The notes under the pieces were generated by a model. The model had not been told where the DNA came from. It did not search any database and saw only the letters and a program-made list of their open reading frames with translations. A stretch of DNA of 64,000 bases from Mucilaginibacter sp. (GTDB lineage: Bacteria > Bacteroidota > Bacteroidia > Sphingobacteriales > Sphingobacteriaceae), in contig JAQBOV010000005.1 of assembly GCA_028287895.1 (NCBI GenBank), positions 124,001 through 188,000 of the forward strand, in the 5' to 3' direction. Positions 1-9,732 of this stretch are shown here, piece by piece; position 1 is the stretch's first letter, and every line of letters begins with the position of its first letter. Position numbers and translations under genes: made by a program.

Positions 1-100
1 CACAATATTTTTTGAGATTAACCAAGGCTTTAATCGATTTTTCTGTTTCCCCGGCAACATACAACCTTAGTTCCCATTTTTTTTCGTCTTCCATAATCAT
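1..100 (-). CDS. kaiB: KaiB family protein, partial (N-terminus only, cut by window edge)
   Basis: Reverse-strand translation M(I)MEDEKKWELRLYVAGETEKSIKALVNLKKYC matches the KaiB N-terminus (LRLYVAG...S..AL.NLK..C). Its ATG overlaps the kaiC TGA (ATGA at 97-100). Confidence 0.85.
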   Translation of the reverse strand, partial: MIMEDEKKWELRLYVAGETEKSIKALVNLKKYC

Positions 101-1836
101 TTGGTCTGCGGTTTGGACGCCGAATCGATCTCTCCCTTTCTAATACGCGTAATTTCCTGCCTTGTTTTTTCCATTACGTCTTTTTTTAACGCTTCCTGTA
201 AATAAATTTTATTTAATTCTTCCTCGACAGATTCAAATTCGGTTTGCAAACTCGATATTTTTGCTTCCAAAACTTTTCTTTTCCTATTGACCTCCCGGTC
301 TTTCGCTGTTATTGCATAATCATGCAATACCCTACCTGTTTGCTCTTTTACCTTTTGCGCCTCACGGGCAGATCCGGTTAGTACGCCTTCCGGTCCAAGA
401 TAAACCTCTACAAGGTCAAGCCCTTTATCCGTAATAATAAATTCTCTTACCTGGTTGGAATGCTTCATACCGCGTGATTTCATTATATACATACCCCGGT
501 TACGTTCGCCATTGAACTCAATATCCCTAACCAGGATCCAGGTATCGACCAGCGACGATATACTTTCATCTGTTTGTTCCGTTACACTGGTGTTCAGGGT
601 AAGTGCGGTAAACATTACCGTAATCTGTTCATCCTGTAAAAAATCTGTCAAACGGATCAGCATCGCCTTTACTTCACCTACCGAGCCAACAGTTACCAGG
701 TTGGTAATCGGATCAAGTATAACTACTTCCGGCTTAAGGCTCCGGATCAGTTTATAGATAGAAACCAGGTGCATTTCGAGCCCATATAAAGTCGGCCTTG
801 AGGCATGTATTTGAAGCAGACCCTTTTTAATATGTTTATCAAGGTCAATATTTATCGATTTCATATTGCGGACGATCTGGTTGGGTGATTCCTCAAAAGC
901 GAAATAAATACACTTTTTACCGTCATTACAGGTTTGATTTGCAAAGTAAGCCGCCAAACTGGTTTTACCTGTACCGGCAGCGCCTGAAATCAATATACTA
1001 CTGCCTTTAAAAAAACCTCTGCCGCCTATCATTTGATCAAGAGCCGGAATCCCTGATGATATTCTTCCTGTTGAAACTTCCTTTTCTAACGTTAATGAGG
1101 TTACAGGCAAAACAGATATGCCATCATCGTCGATCAGGAAAGGGTATTCATTTGTTCCATGAAAAGATCCGCGGTATTTCACCACCCTGAGCCGTCTTGT
1201 TGATATCTGGTTGATAATCCTGTGATCAAGCAATATCACACAGTCTGATATATATTCTTCAAGTCCCTGCCTTGTTAATATGCCGTCACCCCTTTCGGCG
1301 GTAATAATGGCGGTAACCTTCTTTTCCTTCAGCCAATGAAACAGGCGGCGTAGTTCGGCACGTAAAATAGCCTGGTTATTTAAGCCCGAAAACAAATTTT
1401 CTATGGTATCGACCACTACTCTTTTGGCGCCAATACTGTCAATGGCATATCCCATTCTGATAAACAGACCGTCCAGGTTATATTCGCCGGTTTCCTCTAT
1501 TTCACTTTTTTCTATATGTACCTGATCAAGCCTGATCATATTATCTTTTTGCAACTGGTGAAGATCAAACCCAAGCGAAGCCACATTTACAGCAAGTTCT
1601 GCGGCCTGTTCTTCAAATGCCACAAAAACCCCGGGCTCTTTATACTCCAAAGCACCTTTTACCAAAAATTCTAATGACATTAAAGTTTTACCGCATCCGG
1701 CTGCGCCGGCAACCAAAGTTGGCCGGCCCGTGGGAAGTCCGCCCCCTGTAATTTCATCCAAGCCTAAAATTCCCGTCGGGGTTTTAGGCAGTGATGAATG
1801 ATTATTAGTACTTTTTTTCTTTTTGTTCTGACTCAT
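97..1836 (-). CDS. kaiC: KaiC-like circadian clock ATPase/kinase, two RecA-like domains plus C-terminal coiled-coil
   Basis: Two Walker A motifs (GAAGCGKT, GAAGTGKT), catalytic EE pairs (FVAFEEQ, YFAFEES), C2 motif TDESISSLVDTW, charged helical C-terminal tail. Confidence 0.93.
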   Translation of the reverse strand: MSQNKKKKSTNNHSSLPKTPTGILGLDEITGGGLPTGRPTLVAGAAGCGKTLMSLEFLVKGALEYKEPGVFVAFEEQAAELAVNVASLGFDLHQLQKDNMIRLDQVHIEKSEIEETGEYNLDGLFIRMGYAIDSIGAKRVVVDTIENLFSGLNNQAILRAELRRLFHWLKEKKVTAIITAERGDGILTRQGLEEYISDCVILLDHRIINQISTRRLRVVKYRGSFHGTNEYPFLIDDDGISVLPVTSLTLEKEVSTGRISSGIPALDQMIGGRGFFKGSSILISGAAGTGKTSLAAYFANQTCNDGKKCIYFAFEESPNQIVRNMKSINIDLDKHIKKGLLQIHASRPTLYGLEMHLVSIYKLIRSLKPEVVILDPITNLVTVGSVGEVKAMLIRLTDFLQDEQITVMFTALTLNTSVTEQTDESISSLVDTWILVRDIEFNGERNRGMYIMKSRGMKHSNQVREFIITDKGLDLVEVYLGPEGVLTGSAREAQKVKEQTGRVLHDYAITAKDREVNRKRKVLEAKISSLQTEFESVEEELNKIYLQEALKKDVMEKTRQEITRIRKGEIDSASKPQTK

Positions 1837-2049
1837 TGATGGTAGAAATTTTCAAAATTGTCTTCTGTTTTTATACTGATTCCATAGTTTTCAGCAATAA
1901 TTTAGGATAAAAACCAGCTTTTTTTAAAAATGTTTTTAACGCATACCGCTTAAATCTCAACAGCTCTGATTACCGGTCTGTTGAAAATCAGAATTTCATG
2001 AAACATTAACCTCATTGATATGTTAATTAATTATACCTTAAATATAATC

Positions 2050-2523
2050 ATGGATGCTCTTCAACATACAGAGTGCCAGGTTTCTGCCTTAAATGACCTG
2101 ATAAGAATAAATAACGACAGGATAACTGGCTACAAAAAAAGAATAGACATCACCGCAAATGATGACCTGGCCGGGCTGTTTTGGCAATTCATTTATCAAA
2201 GCCGGCAGAATATTCATGATTTGATCCAATACATTCACCAGTTAGGCGGCCAACCGGCCGATGGCACTTCCTTATCCGGAAAATTCTATTACGCATGGAT
2301 GGATTTAAAATCGGCCATTTACCGGCAGGACAGGCAAACTATGCTTGATTATTGTGAGTATGGCGAAGATGTCGCAAAAAGTGCCTATCAAAAAGTATTT
2401 GATGATAAAGAAATAAATTGGGGTAAAAAAGTGATCTATCTTTTGAAAAAGCATCTTGATGATCTGAAAAAATCACATGAACTCATCAAGGAGCTTCAGG
2501 AAGATTCTGCCGCCTCGGCTTAG
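2050..2523 (+). CDS. PA2169-type / DUF2383 four-helix-bundle protein
   Basis: ORF 2020..2523; helical protein with ALNDLIRINNDRITGYKKR...; the internal Met at 2050 (MDALQHTECQ) is the more typical start. Confidence 0.65.
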   Translation: MDALQHTECQVSALNDLIRINNDRITGYKKRIDITANDDLAGLFWQFIYQSRQNIHDLIQYIHQLGGQPADGTSLSGKFYYAWMDLKSAIYRQDRQTMLDYCEYGEDVAKSAYQKVFDDKEINWGKKVIYLLKKHLDDLKKSHELIKELQEDSAASA

Positions 2524-2666
2524 GTTTTCATTAAAAAGATCGATCGTGTCCGCGCGATCAGAAATCAGGTTTTAAATCTAACCTGTCTGTCAATGTATTA
2601 ATTAAAATACATTTCATTTTCCGGCTAAAACTTCATAATTTGATCCGCTGTTTTCATCATCTATAA

Positions 2667-4145
2667 ATGATCAATCTTACTCTTGAAAATTTACCCGGTG
2701 ATCTTTTCCGGGTGCTCTTCGAAAAATCGCCCGGTTCAATACTGGTTAAAGCCGATGCGCCTAGATTTACCATACTTGCTGCCAGTGACGCCTATTTAAA
2801 AACAACCCTGGTAACGCGCGAAGAAGTATTGGGCAAGGGTTTTTTTGAGGTTTTTCCGGATACGGATGACCTGCATGATGAAACCACGGCCCGCGAAGTA
2901 TTTACAAAAGTAATCGAAACGCGCAAAAAAATGGACGTACCGGTTTACAGGTATGATGTTTTTGAGCCGGGAACCGATAACAAACAACCGCACTACTGGT
3001 CGTGTTCCAATATTCCCATCTTTGATGGCGATAACAGTGTAGCCTATATTTTAAACACTATTATTGATATAACAGGTGAGGTGAAGGCCAAAGAAGCCGC
3101 TATTGAGAGCGAAAATCGTTTGTTGCTTGCTGCTGAAGCTACAGGCCTTGCCATATGGGATCTGGATATCCCGGAAATAAATCTCACTTTTTCACCACAA
3201 TTTGGCAGCATATTCGGCCATCAGGCGGGAACACTGATCACCCTTGCGGACATCCGTAACCAGGTTCACCCGGATGATATGCAAAATATCGTATTAATAT
3301 CCTATTATGAATCATTGGTAACGGGCAGTTATTTTTATGAGATAAGAATATTCTGGCCTGATAAGTCGCTTCACTGGATACGCATTAAAGGCATTGTGCT
3401 GTTTAATAAAAACAAGGAACCCATAAGAATGCTGGGAACTGTTGTAGATATAACCGAAAACAAGCGGGATGAGATCAGAAAGAATGATTTTATAGCCATG
3501 GCCAGTCATGAATTAAAAACACCTCTTACCTCGCTTAAGGCTTATTTACAATTACTGGAAACAAAACTATCCGGAACCACCGATCCTTTTATAAAAACGG
3601 CGGTGGTTAAATCAGGCAACCAGGTAAATAAAATGACCGCCCTGATACACAACTTTCTCGATCTTTCGAAACTCGAACCCGGTAAACTGCAGCTCACCAG
3701 GAATACATTTGATATCAATCAACTCATTGGAGAAACTGTTTCGGAAAGCCGGTTGCTGAGTAATAGCCATAATCTTCATTTTGAACCTTCGGATGCGATC
3801 GAAGTGAATGCCGACAGAGAAAAGATAGCCCAGGTGATCAGCAACTTTATAAGCAATGCTAGTAAATATTCCCCAAAAGGAAGCAACATTACCTTGCACA
3901 GTACGGTAAATGACGACAACGTACAGGTGTCGGTAGCCGATGAAGGAATAGGCGTTAAATTGAAGGACCAGGAAAAAATATTTCAGCGGTTTTTCCGCTC
4001 TGAAGAAGAGGGACTGAAAAACATCTCGGGCTTTGGCATAGGACTATACCTGTCGAGCGAGATCATCCAGCGCCATAAAGGGAAAATATGGGTTAAGAGT
4101 GAACAAAACAGAGGATCAACTTTTTATTTCAGTTTGCCATTATAA
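2667..4145 (+). CDS. PAS-domain sensor histidine kinase
   Basis: PAS-like N-terminus, H-box MASHELKTPLTSLKAYLQ, HATPase motifs DEGIGVK and GFGIGLYL. Confidence 0.93.
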   Translation: MINLTLENLPGDLFRVLFEKSPGSILVKADAPRFTILAASDAYLKTTLVTREEVLGKGFFEVFPDTDDLHDETTAREVFTKVIETRKKMDVPVYRYDVFEPGTDNKQPHYWSCSNIPIFDGDNSVAYILNTIIDITGEVKAKEAAIESENRLLLAAEATGLAIWDLDIPEINLTFSPQFGSIFGHQAGTLITLADIRNQVHPDDMQNIVLISYYESLVTGSYFYEIRIFWPDKSLHWIRIKGIVLFNKNKEPIRMLGTVVDITENKRDEIRKNDFIAMASHELKTPLTSLKAYLQLLETKLSGTTDPFIKTAVVKSGNQVNKMTALIHNFLDLSKLEPGKLQLTRNTFDINQLIGETVSESRLLSNSHNLHFEPSDAIEVNADREKIAQVISNFISNASKYSPKGSNITLHSTVNDDNVQVSVADEGIGVKLKDQEKIFQRFFRSEEEGLKNISGFGIGLYLSSEIIQRHKGKIWVKSEQNRGSTFYFSLPL

Positions 4146-4166
4146 TGTCTGTCTGAATCAGACGAA

Positions 4167-4799
4167 CTACAAGCTCATAAAATACCTGGTAAAATCAGTA
4201 AAGCTGTCAAAACTGATGTCATGATCATCAGTTGCACCAAAGCCATAGCTTACGAATACAAAAGGAATACCTGCCAGCCTGCTCTGTTCCCCATCGCCTA
4301 CAGTATCGCCTACATAAACGGGACTCTTCAGATCATGACGCTCTATCAGCAGTTTAATATTATGACTTTTGGGCATGTAATTAGTACCGTAAGCGATTTC
4401 ATCAATAATTTGCCCGCCAATGCCGGCCCAGTCAATAAATAATTTAATAACGCCTTTGGCACAATTACTTAAAATAAAAAGCTGGTATTTTCCCGCTAAT
4501 TGCTGTAAACCATCCTTCACACCATCATATAATATCCCTCCCCTTTGCGGCAGCAGTTCTCTTCTTATCTCATTTACCTTTTCGTAAATACTTAGCTGCA
4601 TTTGTTCATCGTATTCAGGCATTATGGTTTTCAATACTTTTTTTCCTTCCCATCCGACCATTTTCGCCAGTTCGTCGCGCGACATCGATTTATCAATCCC
4701 TAATTGTTCAAAAACCATGTTCCATGATACGGCGTAGGTGTCAACAGCATCCCAAAGGGTACCGTCCATGTCAAATATTATACTATCCGGTTTTTGCAT
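4167..4799 (-). CDS. HAD family hydrolase
   Basis: DMDGTLWD motif I, LSNCAKG motif II, YVGDTVGDG motif IV. Confidence 0.9.
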   Translation of the reverse strand: MQKPDSIIFDMDGTLWDAVDTYAVSWNMVFEQLGIDKSMSRDELAKMVGWEGKKVLKTIMPEYDEQMQLSIYEKVNEIRRELLPQRGGILYDGVKDGLQQLAGKYQLFILSNCAKGVIKLFIDWAGIGGQIIDEIAYGTNYMPKSHNIKLLIERHDLKSPVYVGDTVGDGEQSRLAGIPFVFVSYGFGATDDHDISFDSFTDFTRYFMSL

Positions 4800-5087
4800 A
4801 CTTTGTTTTTTAGTTTAGGCAAGAATACTAATTAAGCATTAAACCCCAACAAAGTGATAATAATATTACATCCTTTTTCTTCTGTGTGTTGACAATCAGG
4901 AGTGTTCAATATTGGCTTGCATAGCTAAGGATATAACCACTTATTTTTTTGTATCTAAATTAACTACACAACCTGTTTAAATTCACTAATTATTAAAATA
5001 TATTCCCTGTAATCTAATTGTGCATTTTTTGAAAAAATTTTTGTCAAAACTTCAGAATAAAATTACATTTTTGTCACTGATAAGGTT

Positions 5088-5163
5088 TAGGTTTGACCTG
5101 AATTAGCGAGTAAGACAGGTCACTATTATCCCCTGCCAACCCGGCAGGGGGTTCTTTTTTTTT
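5088..5163 (+). ncRNA. Candidate small RNA or standalone structured transcript
   Basis: TAGGTTTG at 5088-5095, inverted repeat TGACCTG/CAGGTCA (5094-5100 / 5116-5122), then terminator CCCCTGCC-aaccc-GGCAGGGG plus T-tract, with no ORF upstream on this strand. Confidence 0.4.
5130..5163 (+). terminator. Rho-independent terminator
   Basis: 8-bp GC-rich stem CCCCTGCC/GGCAGGGG followed by GTTCTTTTTTTTT. Confidence 0.85.
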
Positions 5164-5216
5164 GCACGCCCTGATAATTCATCAATAAGTAAAAAAGACC
5201 ATTACTGCCCCGATTA

Positions 5217-6149
5217 TTGCCATTTAAAATAGCACAGAACGCTTACTTTTGTTGCATGCAAAGCAGGTTTCCGGTATATGACATTTGTAAGCTTGCTGAT
5301 TTTCAGCAGGAAGACTTACTTATCAGCCGCTTTGCTGTCTATCTGCAAAAGCACAAAAATCTTTATTTTCCTCATAAACATAATTTCTATCACCTGGTTC
5401 TGTTTACAAAAGGAGGCGGTACGCATTCGATCGACTTTAAAACGTTTGATGTAAGGCCTTGCCAGATCTATTTTATGATACCCGGGCAGGTCCATAGCTG
5501 GAATTTTGAAGGCGATGCCGATGGTTATGTTATCCACTTCTCCTTGGCATTTTTTCAGTCCTTCCTGTTAAAAAACGAATATCTTGACCAGTTCCCATTT
5601 TTTAGTGGTAATATAGATGATGCAGTTATTCAAATTCAGCCACAGTTTCAACAAAAAGTAATTAGCCTTTTTGAAGATATCATTACCGAAAGTGAGAACA
5701 CGGGCCGCATGGGCATTGATCTGCTCAGGGCACTAATGCTGCAGGCGTTTATCCTTATAAGCCGCATAAATGCTGACAATAAAGAGAAACAATTGCCTCC
5801 TTACAATTACACACTTTTAAAAACCTTTCAGAAGCTGATAGAAAAAAACTTTGCTACGCTAAAATTACCTAGGGACTATGCAGAATTGTTGTACATCACT
5901 CCCAACCACCTGAATGCAATATGTAATGATTTGTTAGGCCTTTCAGCCGGCGAAGTGATCCGTAACCGCATTCTGCTTGAAGCAAAAAGACTATTGATCA
6001 ACCTTAACCTGACTATTGCCGAAATAGGCTATCAGTTAAACTTTAGCGACAATTCATACTTTTCTAAATTTTTTAAAAAATATACCGGTTTAAGCCCTGA
6101 AGAATTCAGGAAAAGAACCTTAAAACAATCCCAAAATGGCACCCGCTAA
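5217..6149 (+). CDS. AraC family transcriptional regulator (start may be 5256)
   Basis: N-terminal cupin-like HKHNFYHLVLFTKGGGTHSID; C-terminal HTH IAEIGYQLNFSDNSYFSKFFKKYTGLSPEEFR. Confidence 0.92.
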   Translation: MPFKIAQNAYFCCMQSRFPVYDICKLADFQQEDLLISRFAVYLQKHKNLYFPHKHNFYHLVLFTKGGGTHSIDFKTFDVRPCQIYFMIPGQVHSWNFEGDADGYVIHFSLAFFQSFLLKNEYLDQFPFFSGNIDDAVIQIQPQFQQKVISLFEDIITESENTGRMGIDLLRALMLQAFILISRINADNKEKQLPPYNYTLLKTFQKLIEKNFATLKLPRDYAELLYITPNHLNAICNDLLGLSAGEVIRNRILLEAKRLLINLNLTIAEIGYQLNFSDNSYFSKFFKKYTGLSPEEFRKRTLKQSQNGTR

Positions 6150-6567
6150 TACAGAATTAACCCAGGAAAAACCGCTGTCAGAATTTAAAGCTGCATTGCT
6201 ATGCAAATGCCCCAAGTGTCGTAAGGGCGATATGTTTGCTAATAGCATGTACAGTTTCCGTGGGCAAAAAAGCTATACCAACTGCCCCTATTGTAATTTC
6301 CAGTTCGAAATAGAACCCGGCTACTTTTATGTGGCCATGTTTGTAAGCTATGGCATGAATGTGGCGCAAATGATCACCTTTGCTGTAGGCACTTATATGC
6401 TTACAGGGTCCGAATCGCCCTGGCTGTACGTGGGTATTTTGCTTGGAGTAGCCCTTTTGCTTTCGCCATTTAATTACAGGTATTCAAGGGTGATCCTGCT
6501 GTATTGGCTGACACCTAATTTAAACTATGATCCCAAACGGGCGGAAAAGCCTTATAATGCTAATTAA
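6136..6567 (+). CDS. DUF983 domain-containing membrane protein
   Basis: CPKCRKGDMF ... NCPYCNFQFEIEPGYFYVAMFVSYG followed by TM helices. Confidence 0.88.
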   Translation: MAPANTELTQEKPLSEFKAALLCKCPKCRKGDMFANSMYSFRGQKSYTNCPYCNFQFEIEPGYFYVAMFVSYGMNVAQMITFAVGTYMLTGSESPWLYVGILLGVALLLSPFNYRYSRVILLYWLTPNLNYDPKRAEKPYNAN

Positions 6568-6615
6568 TTGACTCATCCCCTGCCCGGCTCCGCTCAGCAA
6601 AAAGGGCGTAAGAAC

Positions 6616-6648
6616 AAAGCCACTTCTGATTGCTCAAAAGTGGCTTTA
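6616..6648. terminator. Bidirectional terminator between convergent genes
   Basis: AAGCCACTT/AAGTGGCTT inverted repeat with flanking A/T tracts. Confidence 0.6.
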
Positions 6649-6669
6649 TAACAAGTCATTATCCGCAAA

Positions 6670-9600
6670 CTATTGCTGCTTTCCTAAAACTGGGGAGAAT
6701 TTGCTTTCGTAATCTTTTAATTGCTTTTGCAGCTTATCAGACAGAGCAGCCTGGTGATTCTCTTTTGCCAGTTGTGATACGCCATTCAATAATTGCAAGC
6801 CTATCTGAACGGCACGGGCATCAACTGCTGAGGCATCTTTTTGAAGCAGGCTATAATTATAATCCAGCTGATCGGTCAGATAAGTATCTATACTATTGGC
6901 AAAACGGTTGGCGTAGCTGATGTCTTCCAATGTATAGGCGGTAGCTACCAGGTAAAATTTGTTTCTGGCCATATCTATATACGGATAGATATCCGGCATC
7001 TCTGCATCATATTTGTGCAGCACCTTTAATGCCAGGTCGCGGTGCCCTTCCTGTATCAGGTTTTGTGTCAGATCCAATACGGTAGACAATATAACCGGAT
7101 AAAACATTGTGGTTGATTCCGGATCGAGGTATTTTGCTGTTTTAAAATGCCCCCACTTAAATTTATTCATGATGTTATCATACATTACCAGGGTATTAGT
7201 TTTACCCAGCTGATCATGTGCAGCTGTATCCGGTTTAAATGGGATCAGGTGATAAGTAAATCCCTCTTTATACAGGTATGGTTGTAAACCCATCATATTT
7301 TCCTGGCCAACGGTAATGGTAAAGCAGATAGGCCTTTTCCAATTGTTATGCGCCAGTATATCTATAAAGGCCAGGTTATCCTTGGTAACAAAGTTCGACG
7401 TATATTTCCATTTCATGGTATCAACAAGCTTGCTCTTTTGATCTGCCGATACGACGCCGCTTTTAACTACCTCATCAGGATTGATGTTTATTTTAAAGCT
7501 TTTGGTTGGCAAGTAATTCACCTTTGAGCCGTCCTGAAGTTCCACTTTGGCGGCATCATCATCAGAAGTGATAAAATCAAAAACTTCTTTTATATCAGTT
7601 GAGCCAACAATTTTCTTATCATAAAACTGTATTGCATCACGCACGCCTTCTTTATATTTATCATAGGTCATCGTGATCGGCAAGGGTTCAGATGCATTCA
7701 TCTTCCTTGTCATCTGGCGGATATACCAATCGCCGCTAAACAAGCTCAGATTCACTATGCGCACATCGGGCCTTATACCCTCCACTTCCTGGTCGTACCA
7801 TAAGGAGTAGGTATCATTGTCGCCATAAGTAAATAAAATAGCATTCGGCGGGCACGATATCAGGTAGTTGTAAGCCATATCATGCGGCGTCATCTTGGTT
7901 GAACGATCATGCGCGCCCCATTCTTTACTCGCCAGTAAAAGAGGTATAAGCAGGCAGATCAGTGTAGCGCCAATGGCAGCCGTTTTTGGGTTTACCCATT
8001 TTTTTGCAAACTCAGCTATCCCGATTGCCCCTAAACCTATCCATATGGCAAATGCATAGAATGAACCTACGTAGGAGTAGTCACGCTCACGAGGCTGCAC
8101 ACTCGGCTGGTTTACATATATTACAATGGCCAGTCCGGTAAAGAACCATAGCAATGTTACTATAAGCGCGTCTCTCTTTTTAGTCTGAAAATGATAGATG
8201 AGTCCTATCAGTCCTAATATAAATGGCAGGGCATATAAAGGTGTATAAGCATTGCTTGCATCAATAGGTTTATCCGGACTTTTATGTATTAAAGAATTTG
8301 GCAAGTGTTTACCGGCATCAAATATCCCTGTGGTCCAGTTGCCGTCAATCCCTTCGGTACTTTGCTGACCATCTAATTGATTATAACGCCCTGCAAAATT
8401 CCATAAGAAATACCTGCCATACATTTGCCACATCTGCCAGCTGAACATCCATCTCAGGTTATCGCCAAAAGTAGGCGCATCTGTTTCACCCATGTGCAGC
8501 CATTGCCTGTAAAACTGTGCATCCTGTGCATACGAACCATCCGAGTTTTCGGTATTATACATCCGAGGCAAAATGGTGGTATGGTCATAAACAGTATTTA
8601 GCTTGCGGCCGGCCTGTTCGTAACTCTTTTCACCCTTACGGTAAATGATACTGCCCTCTGTCTGATCGATAACCTTGGCATCAAAGTAAGGCCCAAAAAG
8701 TAAAGGTGTTTCACCATACTGGATACGGTTAAGATAACCGTATAGCGTGAATGCATTATCAGGGTGCGAGTTATTCAGATCGGGATTGGCAGTTGCGCGG
8801 ATCGGTATATAGGCAAACGAGCTGTAACCAAAGTAAATAAAGGCCACACATAGCAGGGCCAGGTTTAATGCCGGCTTATTGTTTTTAATGCTCCACCATA
8901 TACCAAATACAATCGCCCCGATCAGGATAACAAAAAACACCAATGCGCCGGTGCCGAAACCCATACCCAGTGTATTGACAAAGAAAAGGTCGAAATAGGC
9001 AGAAAACATTACCGTATAACCCCTTATGCCATATTGGACCAATCCAAGAATAACTATACTGATCAGGAAAGCGATAATGGCGCTTTTGATATTAATATTT
9101 TTATACCTGCGGAAGTAATATACCATCACTATAGCCGGAATGGTCAATAAATTAAGCAGGTGGATACCGATAGATAAGCCGATGATATAGGCGATAAAGA
9201 TGATCCATTTGTCAGCACCCGGCTCATCCGAATGGGCATCCCATTTTAATATTGCCCAGAAAACGATAGCCGTACACAAGGCTGATAAAGCAAATACAAT
9301 AGTTTCCACAGCCGAGAACCAGAAGGTATCGGTAAAGGTGAAGGCCAGTGCACCTACCAAACCGCCACCCATGATCAGTATCATTTTGTAGCTATCAACT
9401 TGTTCGCCCTTATTAACCAATAGCTTTTTTGCCAGGGCGGTAATAGTCCAGAACAGGAACATGATCGTAGTCCCGCTCGCCAGTGCCGAACCCATATTGG
9501 TATAATAAGGCACCTTGGTTACATCGCCGAAAGACAGCAATGAAAACGCTTTGCCAAGCATAGCAAAAAGCGGGTATCCCGGCTGGTGGGCCACCTGTAA

Positions 9601-9732
9601 ACGGTAGGCGCAGGAGATAAACTCGCCGCAGTCCCAAAAGCTTACCGAAGGCTCCAATGTTGAAATATAAGTTGCAGAGGCAATGATAAAGCAAAGCCAG
9701 CCAAATAGATTATTGATCTTGTTGTATTGCAT
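6670..9732 (-). CDS. DUF2723 domain-containing membrane protein (putative GT-C-like)
   Basis: N-terminus SATYISTLEPSVSFWDCGEFISCAYRLQVAHQPGYPLF typical of DUF2723; multiple TM segments. Confidence 0.93.
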   Translation of the reverse strand: MQYNKINNLFGWLCFIIASATYISTLEPSVSFWDCGEFISCAYRLQVAHQPGYPLFAMLGKAFSLLSFGDVTKVPYYTNMGSALASGTTIMFLFWTITALAKKLLVNKGEQVDSYKMILIMGGGLVGALAFTFTDTFWFSAVETIVFALSALCTAIVFWAILKWDAHSDEPGADKWIIFIAYIIGLSIGIHLLNLLTIPAIVMVYYFRRYKNINIKSAIIAFLISIVILGLVQYGIRGYTVMFSAYFDLFFVNTLGMGFGTGALVFFVILIGAIVFGIWWSIKNNKPALNLALLCVAFIYFGYSSFAYIPIRATANPDLNNSHPDNAFTLYGYLNRIQYGETPLLFGPYFDAKVIDQTEGSIIYRKGEKSYEQAGRKLNTVYDHTTILPRMYNTENSDGSYAQDAQFYRQWLHMGETDAPTFGDNLRWMFSWQMWQMYGRYFLWNFAGRYNQLDGQQSTEGIDGNWTTGIFDAGKHLPNSLIHKSPDKPIDASNAYTPLYALPFILGLIGLIYHFQTKKRDALIVTLLWFFTGLAIVIYVNQPSVQPRERDYSYVGSFYAFAIWIGLGAIGIAEFAKKWVNPKTAAIGATLICLLIPLLLASKEWGAHDRSTKMTPHDMAYNYLISCPPNAILFTYGDNDTYSLWYDQEVEGIRPDVRIVNLSLFSGDWYIRQMTRKMNASEPLPITMTYDKYKEGVRDAIQFYDKKIVGSTDIKEVFDFITSDDDAAKVELQDGSKVNYLPTKSFKININPDEVVKSGVVSADQKSKLVDTMKWKYTSNFVTKDNLAFIDILAHNNWKRPICFTITVGQENMMGLQPYLYKEGFTYHLIPFKPDTAAHDQLGKTNTLVMYDNIMNKFKWGHFKTAKYLDPESTTMFYPVILSTVLDLTQNLIQEGHRDLALKVLHKYDAEMPDIYPYIDMARNKFYLVATAYTLEDISYANRFANSIDTYLTDQLDYNYSLLQKDASAVDARAVQIGLQLLNGVSQLAKENHQAALSDKLQKQLKDYESKFSPVLGKQQ

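Noticed and set aside
455-757. Plus-strand ORF opposite kaiC
   Set aside because: Fully antisense to a well-supported gene with no recognisable motif.
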